Shown piece after piece: positions 13,601 through 22,338 of a stretch of DNA of 64,000 nucleotides. The DNA is taken from positions 2,238,056 through 2,302,055 of the forward strand of contig NC_036460.1 of the NCBI RefSeq assembly GCF_002775205.1. Direction: 5' to 3'. The position numbers and the translations under genes were made by a program. The stretch's first letter is position 1, and each line of letters starts with the position of its first letter. The stretch comes from Xiphophorus maculatus. Its lineage: Eukaryota; Chordata; Actinopteri; Cyprinodontiformes; Poeciliidae. The notes under the pieces were generated by a model, which was given only the letters and a program-made list of their open reading frames with translations, was not told the origin of the DNA and did not search any database.

Positions 13601-16600
13601 ACATAAGCTAAATTATGGAAAATCAGTTCATACATTAAATGTTTTTTAACTATTTTATTGGCGACATACAGCCAGGAGGAGCATGCTCTCATAGGATGGC
13701 AGCCAGTGCAGTTAGCCAGAGGTTGATCAATCCCAGGTGAGGCTCAGCTTCCTGCTGATTATGTTTTGGAGAAAAAATAATCAGAATTGCTAAAGCTAAA
13801 TGAAAAATAAATACTTTATAGTACAAACCACAGGGTGAAAATAGCAATATAAATTATTTTATCATCATATATTATTTTTCCATGATGACCTCCCATAACC
13901 GCACTTCAATGATATTTATGTAGATATATAAATGCGTAGATATTATGAATTACATCATCACGAACAGCACTCCATACCAGTAGGTGGCGGTAATGCTGCT
14001 GTAAGTTTTTTGCCAACCACCAATAAAACTAAGAAGAAGAAGAACGAATATGGTGGTGATGGCGAGGCCATTGAAAAGAGAAGGACCTCGCTGCAGCAAA
14101 CAGGAAGGGCGGAACGGACCACTGTCAGTCTCTTACCTTATTTGGAAATGGGACTATTGCGCTCCGGAAGTGAAGGGGGCGCTATCTCCTATATTATCCG
14201 CGGCCTCCAGTTTTTATTTTCTTTTGAAATCTGTGATATACGTATTTTCACCTTTAGGAAGGATTTTCACTCTCAGCATATATTTGAACTTCTCTCTTTT
14301 ATTTACTTCAGCGCAGCTCACAGTTTTTAACCAATTCTTATAACCCACCTTCCGCTCTCTGTCTCTTCATTGTTTGTGTCCAGTGCCGTCAACCTGGCCA
14401 TGTTCATCGCTCTGATCCCGGTGGTGATCTACGCCAGCCTCCGCCCGCTCTTCTGCCAGGGATACGCCCTCTTCCTGGAGACCTACCAGTCCCTTCCCAC
14501 CGTGAGCGTCCTGCCCGCTCCCAGCGGCCAATGGGACGACCTCTCTCTGTACCTGCTCTACCTGGAGGAGAACCTTAGTGAGCTGAAGTCATACAAGTAC
14601 ATGAAGGTGTGTTTGCTTCCTGTACAGTAGAGAGGAGACCCTGGGTCAGACACTAGATGGAAACTCTAAAGCTATTTTACATTTTTAGCTCCGGTTTTCT
14701 AGATAAAGTGGTATCTGTGCTGTATTGACAAACTACTTAAATAAAAAATAAAAAAAATTACTTAAATAAACTAAGGCTGAATATTAAATCAGTAACAGTG
14801 AAAACGCCCCTCCAGCTCTTGAAGTCAAAAGAAATTGGTGTTTATCGACTCTGCTACGATCGTCATTTGTGCCACTAAATTTGCCACAATAAAATAATTA
14901 AACACTTGATAAATAAAATTATGATTTAATATTATCTGAACAGCAGTTTTATTTACAGATATATCACAATTTAATTTATGATTTCAGTTGTATTTTTATT
15001 TATTGTTTTTGGTTGTCTACTTTTTATTATTATTTAAAATATTCTCCAGATAAAGTGTTAACTGTCATCACTGTAGTGTTATCAATAATACTGTTGAATA
15101 ATACAACAATATTATTATTACAATCGTTTCTGGGACAATTTATCATTCAGCAAAATTTGTTATTGTGACAGGTCTGTGTGCCACTATCATTTAAAAAAAC
15201 AAACAACTGAGGTCAAAGGTCAACTAGCCACCCACATTTACAAAATTAAAACAAAATTGGTGTTTGATTCAACTCTGCTACATTTGTGCAGCAAAAATGT
15301 CGACTGTATTCCCTTCCATTAGAAGATATGACTTTGTTTTGGTTTTTATAAAGGTGTGGGGGGCTGATTGACCTTTCATGACCTCTGGAAACATTTATTA
15401 CCTTTAACACGATGGCAGCACAACTGAAAATGTTTGCACCACAAACTTTTGATTGATTTGAAGAAAGCAGTGGGAATCAACTTCACTTGGGTCCACATAT
15501 ATTGAGATAAACAATGTCAATCAATAGATAATAGATACATCTGATAGGCTGTTCAGTAATTTCAATGAACCTCAATCCAGAACCGCACTGCATTCTGGGG
15601 AATGTAGGCAGAGGAAAGACTTTAGCTGCTGATTCTCTTATGGCTAGGTAGGCGGAATCAGCTAACTCACTCTTTGGTTACCTAGCAACTCACTCACTCT
15701 TTGGTTACCTAGCAACAACCTGCCTACTTGCACAGCAGCAGTTTCACGTTTTGCCACTGTTCCTCATCCATCCATCCATTTTCTAACACCCTGGTCCCCA
15801 GTGGGGTCAGGAGGAGCTGCTGCCTCTCCAGCTACGTTCGGGGCGAGAGGCGGGGTCACCTGGACAGGTCACCTGGACAGGTCACCTGTCTGTCGCAGGG
15901 CAACACAGAGGCAGACGGGACACACAACCATGTACACACACACTCACACCTAGGGAGAATTTAGAGAGACCAAATAAACTGACAGTCATGTTTCTGGACT
16001 GTGGGAGGAAGCCGGAGTAACTGGGCCTTACAACAGCTTAAAAATAAAAAAAGATGAAGGTGGAGTGACAGGAAGAAACAGCTTGAGAGGAAACTTATGG
16101 ATAAAGCAAGAACGGTTATGTCACTAGTTGGCCCATATTTCAGATATTTAAAACAAAAAAACAACTAATCAATAATTATTAGCATCGACTTATATGAACT
16201 GCTCATTAATTAAAACTTAGTCGTCTTTTGTAACTCGTCTGTTTTCCATCCGCAGGTGTTGGAGATGTTGAAGAAGCGAGGCGAGTGCGCCGGAGAAAAC
16301 TTTGACACCGTGGGGCTGCTGCAGACGCTCTGCCTGGTCAAGATGGACACCGTGGATTCGAAGAAGGCCCCGGATCCTGAAGACAAACCTCCGTCCGGTT
16401 TGGCTTCAGGATCGGGACCTGTCGCCAATGACGACAAACCCGCAAAGAACAACGTCAGCCGTCCGAACAACACCAAGACGAAAACGGAGATGCAAGGTGA
16501 ACGCTGGATCATAACTGTCAAGTTTAGGACATGAGAATATTGGAAATCTTTATCCGTCCGCTGCTGCGTCGCAGCGTGATAAAGTCAGTTATAGCCAATA

Positions 16601-17021
16601 ATTGATCAATTATAATCCAAAAGTGTTTAGATTAGATTTTTGCAAACAGTTTCCTCTGAAAACGACAGAGGTTGTAGTCTAATTTCTGTCTTCACATGTT
16701 TAATAAACAATTTCCATTTTATGTATTTCTTAAAATAAAAACAATTGATTGAAAAATGAAATTGAACAGATGATGATATGAGATGGCTTTATTATCAATG
16801 TGTGATCAATATTTTAAAGGCATTATAACAACAATAGATAAAAAGGTGTCTAATAAACATGCAGCCAGGCTATAGTAGTGATGAATATGGATCATTTTGA
16901 CTTGATCATGTTAATTTATTTTATTTAATTTTTTTCAGAGCTCTCTCCATTGCTGCCAGGAATCGATGAGACAGGCAGCAAAACCGGAGAGGGCGGGACT
17001 CTTCGTCAGCGAGCGATGTGA
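5943..17021 (+). CDS. panx1: Pannexin-1 channel, complete, 7 coding exons, 436 aa
   Basis: Large-pore plasma-membrane channel that releases ATP and metabolites. Coding exons: 5943-6123, 7444-7559, 10726-10913, 12089-12367, 14384-14606, 16256-16496, 16939-17021. All phases join and give 436 aa (human is 426). The N-terminus [15 protein letters not shown] is the pannexin-1 signature. The extracellular loops carry C66 and C84, and C224 and C243. W74, which lines the outer pore constriction, is kept, while the next residue is K75 where human has Arg, preserving charge. N233-D-T is a likely glycosylation sequon matching the human second-loop site. In the C-tail, DTVD at 360-363 aligns with the human caspase-cleavage motif DVVD, so apoptotic opening is plausible. 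The first coding exon has two possible acceptors (AG at 5858-5859 or 5922-5923), both before the ATG. Teleosts have panx1a and panx1b; I cannot assign which. Confidence 0.93.
6430..6900 (+). repeat. Dispersed repeat copy 1 with internal 29-bp minisatellite
   Basis: Element in panx1 intron 1. Parts such as cagaatgctgtgcagttctg and the 'ttgctaagcaaccaaagag' block recur in inverted orientation near 15490-15730. At 6585-6727 a 27-29 bp unit beginning ccaatgagtgagtgagttgg is repeated about five times in tandem. Confidence 0.6.
7566..7623. repeat. (CA)n microsatellite
   Basis: A run of CA dinucleotides with two early interruptions, starting a few bases after the panx1 exon 2 donor at 7560. Long CA runs next to a donor can act as hnRNP L splicing enhancers or silencers, so length variation could affect exon 2 splicing. 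That effect is inference. Confidence 0.95.
7828..8172. mobile_element. Palindromic MITE copy in panx1 intron 2
   Basis: Degenerate copy of the palindromic family described at 5535-5863. It has a cactgcaaaaatg start, a central pair 'tccactgtcagattattgca' and 'aataatctgccagtggga', and an end near 'ggtaatattttg'. Confidence 0.55.
9075..10090 (-). mobile_element. Degenerate LINE 3' region (minus)
   Basis: The minus-strand peptide at 9299-9547 ([18 protein letters not shown] ... [16 protein letters not shown]) has the pattern found near the C-terminus of L2/Rex1-like reverse transcriptase ORFs. The sequence following it on the minus strand, at 9075-9180, contains the common fish LINE tail motif 'ttatttaaccaggtaaaccc'. 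The region upstream of the ORF, to about 10090, is plausibly older decayed ORF2 sequence. The copy is heavily broken and inactive, and lies in panx1 intron 2. Confidence 0.6.
11163..11530. mobile_element. Palindromic MITE copy in panx1 intron 3
   Basis: Degenerate member of the family at 5535-5863, recognised by acactgaaaaaacaagtatt, 'gacaaaacaaacttacaa' and the central 'ttccactgaaagattatttc' segment. Confidence 0.5.
11723..12038. mobile_element. Fold-back MITE with long terminal inverted repeats
   Basis: The left end starts cagcgtattagggccgttg (11723) and the right end, read on the minus strand from 12038, starts cagcggcgtattaggaccgt. Both continue into a 'tgtagat' block, giving imperfect inverted repeats of about 25 bp. 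The interior is A/T-rich with repeated 'tttctgag' motifs. It ends 50 bp before panx1 exon 4. A related end occurs at about 22764-22792 (gtaagatggtgcattaagac). Confidence 0.6.
13025..13275 (+). repeat. Dispersed repeat, copy 1
   Basis: Contains 'agttgctatagcaactgaca', 'atttcccacacaaagagcag' and 'tgtttattttgtgattatta'. The same blocks in the same order occur at about 47790-48005 in a cul5 intron, so this is an interspersed element. No coding potential was seen and the class is unknown. It is in panx1 intron 4. Confidence 0.6.
13323..13418 (+). repeat. 12-bp minisatellite, 8 units
   Basis: Eight tandem units of atggctagctcc (first bases vary: unit 2 ctg, unit 8 acg with a final g). The unit is a multiple of three and codes for Met-Ala-Ser-Ser in one frame, but the containing ORF is inside panx1 intron 4 with no splice support, so coding is unlikely. 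Confidence 0.95.
13960..14045 (+). repeat. Short fish retroposon-like repeat with GAA-rich tail
   Basis: 'ccagtaggtggcggtaatg', then 'tttgccaaccaccaataaaa' and an aagaagaagaagaa tail. This arrangement is a frequent dispersed repeat of fish genomes as I recall it. It is in panx1 intron 4. Confidence 0.5.
15490..15730 (-). repeat. Dispersed repeat copy 2 (inverted relative to 6430-6900)
   Basis: Holds the reverse complement of several blocks of the element at 6430-6900, including 'agaaccgcactgcattctgg' and two 'tttggttacctagcaac' units. It is in panx1 intron 5, so panx1 carries an inverted pair of this family about 9 kb apart. Confidence 0.6.
15760..16025. repeat. Abundant teleost interspersed repeat (CATCCATCC family)
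   Basis: Starts 'catccatccatccattttct', passes through 'ggcgagaggcggggtcacct' and ends 'ggactgtgggaggaagccgg'. This is the common fish dispersed repeat containing 'cgcagggcaacacagagg'. An 'acctggacaggtc' segment is duplicated in this copy. It is just upstream of panx1 exon 6. Confidence 0.7.
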
Positions 17022-18084
17022 TTGGCTGGAGCTCTCTACTCATGATGGATCCATGAAGGATTCACCAACATGGAGCTGATTTTTTTTTTTCTTTAATTCT
17101 TGAACAAATGTGAAACTGAAGTGAACAAAAAAGGACCTGTTTGCTTTGATTTCATAATTTTACTGTTTATTTTCTTAAACTTTTGATTGTATTTCAGATG
17201 TGGTGGGTTAAAAAAAAAAATCACTACAAAACCAAAAATGAGTCCAGCTTTTCCCCTCGATCGAGCCGACGTCGGAGGGGCTGCACTGACAGCAGAGCTG
17301 CACAATGTTGCTTGAAATTCAATCATTTCAGTCCGAGTTGAACCGTTTACAGATTCCTTTAGTGAGGACAGCTGCTGCGCCTGAATAGGATTATTATTCA
17401 GACTTCATCTGAGTTATTGTTTGAGTCTCTGCTGCAGATTTAATCTCTCATTTCAAACTTGAGGCTTCGGTTGCATCATCTCACCTCTAAAGCCGGTGTT
17501 ACAAATTTCCCTGAGGAGAAACTGGATGTAAAACCTGCTCACTGGATTTTCTGTTAAATGGTACAAAACACAGAAAAAAACACAACACGCATGATGCATG
17601 TATGTCTGTTTGGGAGCGCTTAGTTTTTATGAGATGGTCGATCACATTTCAGGATGCTTTAAAATAAGAATTGCACAATGTGGTTTGTTTACGCTTTTTT
17701 CCCCAGGTTTTTATGCTCATGACTTTCAAAAGAATAATTTGAATCTCTACGTTGATTTTTCCTGCTGAAGTGGTGGGTCGTTTTCTCAAATTTTATTTTA
17801 TTATTTTAGAGATGCAGCTGCATGAGTTTTCCAGTTTAACAAGGTACGGTGTGTTCATTTTTATCTCATTTTAATTTTGTTGACTCTCAGGAACAAACAT
17901 CTGATCTCAGATTTTACTTTATATTGAGTCCGTTTTGCTCACAAAATGGCTTTAATCTCCAGCGTCCTTGATGACGTTTTTATTGAAAATAGTTTTCGTG
18001 GTGACGTCGACAGTGTTTTTGTGAAGAGGGGTTGTTGTAGCGTTTTGTAGAATTAAAGCAGAAGTTTGTTTTTATTTTGTGATG

Positions 18085-18090
18085 AATAAA
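18085..18090 (+). terminator. panx1 poly(A) signal AATAAA
   Basis: AATAAA about 1.06 kb after the panx1 stop, followed by a T-rich region. It gives a 3' UTR of ordinary size. An attaaa at 18051 is an alternative. Confidence 0.5.
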
Positions 18091-18120
18091 GATTGAATCC
18101 TGTTCTTACAGCTGAACTTT

Positions 18121-20640
18121 TGGATATGCTTGATTTATTATGCTATAATTTATTATTATTTATTTGAGACCATATTATTACTTATCACAATAACTTCTGG
18201 GACAATTTATCATCCAGCAAAATTTATCGTGGCAGGTCTAGTCTGAAAAATAAATGTCATTAGAGCTACATGGTAAAGAAAATTGGAATTTTATTATTCC
18301 TGAAAACTGCAATGATAATTTCAGTTACAATTAAATCTTATTTTTCTGACTATTCCAAAGATTAACAGCAAGTGTAGAGCAATCACTGGACAATCACTGG
18401 TGCATTTGGAGAGAGGTATATTTTTATTTTTTGGTAAAATACTTTTATTTTTACAGGTTTTTCCATTTGCTTTAACACTAAGCGCTGCAGTAAGAAAGTT
18501 ATTTTGAGGTTTAACAGACCAAACTTCTAAACCAGGTCACTTTACAGACATGTACCTTATTCCATTGATGAAGGTAATGTTAAATTACTAAAATGTTCCC
18601 TTCTACTATATGAATATATTTTTTTTCTAACACAAAAAAACAGCAAAACATTAACAAGACTAAAAATCACGAAGTCCAAATTCATTAGAATTAGCTAGTT
18701 TATAGTTGCATACAAAATTTTTTAGTTATTTATGGTTTTTATGAGCTTTTACCACAACTAAGAGAGATGTGTGGCATTTCTGGTCCAGTTAGGACATGTA
18801 GTAACAGGCAGAAAACCTGTGGAGTTTATAACATTTATGGGTTGGAAACATTTTTTGTTTTTGCAATTATTTCAACATTTTCAAGGTTTTGTTGCAACTT
18901 GTGACCTAAATTTAGACGGTGGTGTAATCTCCTCGGCACGTTTGGCTCCAGGTGTTTTTAAAGGTAAAAAAGGCAACAAAAAAAACACCATAAACAACTT
19001 AATCCTGTTTTCTAAAGGATGATTCCATCTAATTGTTCACTATCTTGAGCATTTTTATTCTCTTCTAGTTTGTAAACTAAACTACTTACACTTTTCATCT
19101 GGTTTGTTTTACACTTATTGCAGAGTATTTAGAACCAAGTGATCAGTGAAACTTCAGTAAAGAGACATCAGTTCTTTTTTTGCATTGAGACCACATTAGA
19201 AACACTCCAGCTCCAAAACTGCAACACTTTTCAAACCTGGTTTACATGATTCACTAACTGTAAAATATACAAAATCTTATTTTTTGACCTTTAATTTGTT
19301 AGGCTTCAAGAAGGTTTTTTGTTTTTGTATCTAGGTGAGAATAAAACTGGTCCCAGCTCAGAAACAAGACTTTTCAAACCACATTATTCTACACTGGTGG
19401 CTGATTCATTCAAACAATGTGTGCGAGTTGTGAAGGACAGAACATATTAGTTCTGTTTTTGCATCCAGACCAGAAACAACCGAGCATATCCAGGCATATC
19501 CAGACTCTCCAAACCTGGACTAGATTATTCTACATTCATTTATTCAAGCAAAGTGTGTGATTTTTGATACTTAACGTCAAATGAGGTTCTCCTCAGTCCG
19601 GTAGCCATGTCCTCTCTGGAGGAAATGGATTCTGAAGACTCTGAATGATCATTAGAAACAGTCTAGATACGATGATTCAGTGGTGACTTGACTCCACCCA
19701 CAAAGATTCATAATCAGCTAACGAGGTGTTTCATGCCGGCTCTTTAATCCTCAGTAGATAATTAAGTTATTGCAGACAGGTGTGAAGTCTGCTCAGGTAG
19801 ACCACATCCTCCAGCAGAGATCCTTTGTTCAGAAAGGAGTCTCACAAGCACACAAAAAACACAACCCACTGAAACAAAAAAATATATAAAATGTTAATTG
19901 GTACTTGATAAATGATTACTCTATTGAATGTTTAAAAACAAATACTATACTCAAAATTAAATTTGAGTATTTTCACCTGGTTTGACGTTGAAAAAGGTGT
20001 TAAATACAGAGCGGATCTTACTTAGTTTAATAAGAAAGGCCAAAACATAAACTTGGTTTTAAATATTCTGCTATTAGTGTCAAACCTGGATCAGGAGCTT
20101 CTCTGTTCTGGTCTGGATGCATAGAAAGCGCATAAATCGCCCTTTAGTGAAGTTTCACAAATCAAATAAAGCTTTTCCTCTTCTGGTCAGCAGGTGGCAG
20201 CAACATAAAGGAGATCTGAAAAGCACAGAACAGGAAGTGGTTGTCCTGTGAATTTTAAAAGTATGTTTTAAAGTGTGTTTTTCATTCATTCTGACTTTAT
20301 GGTGCTCATTGAAGCGTTCAAATTAAAGGTTTCACATGTTTTCAATCCATATGAACTTTGATGAGTTGTTTATGCTTTGGAGAAGAGTTAAAAAAAGAAA
20401 TAAATTGTTAGCTGAGAGTTAGCTTTTCAGCTATGCTCGTGGGCTATTGCATTGTGGGTAATCAAACGGTATTTTAATAATTAGATCTCATCATTTTCCT
20501 GGTTTGCGGTCTGTTTAGTAAATAGTTGCTTGTAATAGGCGGATGTCTGTTTGAGTCATGATCTCCTGTTTGGTTACTGGGGGTTTACTAGAAGTTAAAT
20601 ACTGTAAAAATGTGTCAGTTGTTTGCTAGCGTTAGCTAGG
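18121..20640. other. Intergenic spacer panx1 to U1
   Basis: No exon or RNA gene recognised here. At about 19160-19560 a loosely conserved unit of roughly 135 bp (tttttgcat... / ...acttttcaaacctgg / ...attattctac) appears three times, suggesting an old tandem duplication. At 20446-20468 there is an extra copy of the U1 distal element. Confidence 0.5.
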
Positions 20641-20650
20641 CTAACACAAC

Positions 20651-20673
20651 ATTGCATTGTGGGTAATCAAACG
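20651..20673 (+). promoter_or_regulatory. U1 distal element, ZNF143/STAF-like (copy 2)
   Basis: On the minus strand the sequence reads ttacccacaatgcaatg, which fits the STAF/ZNF143 consensus (YWCCCANMATGCM). It lies about 205 bp before the U1 start, the expected place for a snRNA distal sequence element. A second copy of the same segment lies at 20446-20468. Confidence 0.6.
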
Positions 20674-20800
20674 TTATTTTAAACATTAAATTCAACATTT
20701 TTCCTGGTTTATTTAACCAAGTTATCCCAGTATGTTTTAGCTCGTGTAATACTGGTCTCCTTCCTCTGTTTTGTTTCGTTTTAACCAAATATTGTGTTTG

Positions 20801-20818
20801 GCACCGTGAGTCATGCGG
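20801..20818 (+). promoter_or_regulatory. U1 proximal sequence element (PSE)
   Basis: gcaccgtgagtcatgcgg matches the vertebrate PSE core TCACCNTNAST at 10 of 11 positions and spans -61 to -44 from the U1 start, the standard position for SNAPc binding. There is no TATA box behind it, as expected for a Pol II snRNA gene. Confidence 0.7.
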
Positions 20819-20861
20819 GTATGTCTGCGAAAGACATCCCGGCGGGAGAGACGAGCAACTC

Positions 20862-21025
20862 ATACTTACCTGGCAGGGGAGATACCATGATCTTGAAGGT
20901 GGTTCACCCAGGGTGAGGCTCAGCCATTGCACTCCGGCTGTGCTGACCCCTGCGAATTCCCCAAATGTGGGAATCTCGACTGCATAATTTCTGGTAGTGG
21001 GGGACTGCGTTCGCGCTCTCCCCTG
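20862..21025 (+). ncRNA. U1 spliceosomal snRNA, 164 nt
   Basis: Full-length U1: the 5' end atacttacctg pairs with 5' splice sites, the loop II motif attgcactcc (U1A site) is present, the Sm site is aatttctgg, and the 3' stem ends gcgctctcccctg. By comparison with human U1 from memory there are about 12 substitutions and no indels. Stem III carries a compensatory pair (attccc opposite gggaat instead of tttccc/gggaaa), evidence of selection on structure. The loop I motif for U1-70K is gatcttgaag where human has gatcacgaag, a possible weakening. With its PSE and distal element it looks like a working, slightly variant U1 gene and not a retropseudogene. Confidence 0.9.
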
Positions 21026-21351
21026 ATTTACTGTTAATGAGAAAATATTTAACTTTTCGATGCATACATTGATAACTTTATCTATGTATGAATTGGTAGC
21101 TGCGCAGACCGCGCTCCTAAAAATTCAAATGTGTACGAAACAAAGTTTGTAATAATTCAGATGTTCTCCAATGTCAGAAGGTTTTTACATTTCCAAGAAG
21201 AATAAAATAAAAATTAAATTTTTATCTCTCTTATTAAAACTACGATTTTCTGACATTGTAAAGTAAGATCCGGTAAGATGGCGCATTACGGCCACCGTAG
21301 GCAGAAAAAAGGATTCCTGTTTAATGTTTTTAAGCTTTTATGAGTCAGAAT

Positions 21352-21720
21352 GTCATGAGGATAAAGTTAAAATAGTGAGAGAATAAAGTTATAATAACAT
21401 GAGAATAAAGTTATAATAAACATCTGAAGAATAAAGACATAATATTATAGTAAAATGTTGTATGAGAACAGCTGTAAAAATGCGACATAATAATACAATA
21501 AAACTATAACATTAAAAGAATAAAATTGTAGCAGTCATAATGTTACAAGAATTAAATTGTATAAGAATAAAGTCAACGTAATATGGAAATAAAGCCACAA
21601 TATTTCAACAATAAATCATTATATTATGAGAAAAATAAATTGTACAAGAATAAAGCAGAAATATTACGAAAATAAAGTCATGAGGCTTTTTTTGTTATTA
21701 TAGGAATTTATTCTCATAAT
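21352..21720. repeat. Degenerate 'gaataaagt' AT-rich tandem repeat
   Basis: Loose reiteration of agaataaagttataata-type units of about 20-30 bp. Similar arrays occur at 36170-36480 and 52560-52990. This kind of sequence is common in fish intergenic DNA and has no coding potential. Confidence 0.65.
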
Positions 21721-21887
21721 TTTATTTCTTTATTTTCTTAATGTGGCCCTACTACTAGGTTGCATAAAATCTTTTCATTCTGCATTAGGCATATAATAAT
21801 AGTCTTCCAATTTATCAAGCAATCTAGTTACTTTCAATTAATCAGTTAAGTAACTAAGTTGCCTTTTGTCTGCTGAGTGGGTGTTAA

Positions 21888-22135
21888 ATAAAATGTGGAA
21901 ACAGTGAAGCGGTGTGTTTTAACGCCACTGATGCAGAGAAACAGCAGCTGATGCTATTAATCTTTAACATCTGCAGAGGAAACATCCCGGCGTCATGTGA
22001 GGAGCTGCACTTTACTCTCATCTGGAGGAAACCGCAACAGAAACACGACTTCGGCCTCAGAGGAACCAGAAACCAGGTGAAGCTCCTGATGGAGCCAAAC
22101 GATGCTAAACTCAAACAGCTCATTCTGGATTAAAC
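21888..22135 (+). other. Unidentified ORF, possible exon or uORF
   Basis: Open frame of about 80 codons ending taa at 22134-22136, GC-richer than its surroundings. Possible acceptor AG at 21902-21903. The peptide includes AEKQQLMLLIFNICRG and HDFGLRGTRNQVKLLMEP; I do not recognise the family. It could be a last exon of an unseen plus-strand gene, a pseudogene, or part of the 5' UTR of the Ig-domain gene that starts 200 bp downstream (that gene's first coding exon has an acceptor, cccgcag, just before its ATG). No companion exon was found. Confidence 0.3.
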
Positions 22136-22338
22136 TTAAAGTTGTGACTTTTTGTTCTACTGAAGGCAGCAGCAGAAAAACCAGAAGCAGGTAAAACCAG
22201 AAGCAGGTAAAACCAATCTGAGCAACATATTCTACATTTAACCTGCCAGTTAATTATGAAGTTTTGTTTCTGTTAGGATCTCGAGTCGATAACGAAGCGT
22301 TAAATAAAAGCGACTGTTTTATCCCGCAGGTCTGAACA

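Noticed and set aside
16210-16521. Minus ORF opposite panx1 exon 6
   Set aside because: Shadow of the pannexin C-tail exon, which is fixed by phase on both sides.
18771-19022. Plus ORF of 83 codons between panx1 and U1
   Set aside because: AT-rich, no domain, no splice context, not GC-biased like the true exons.
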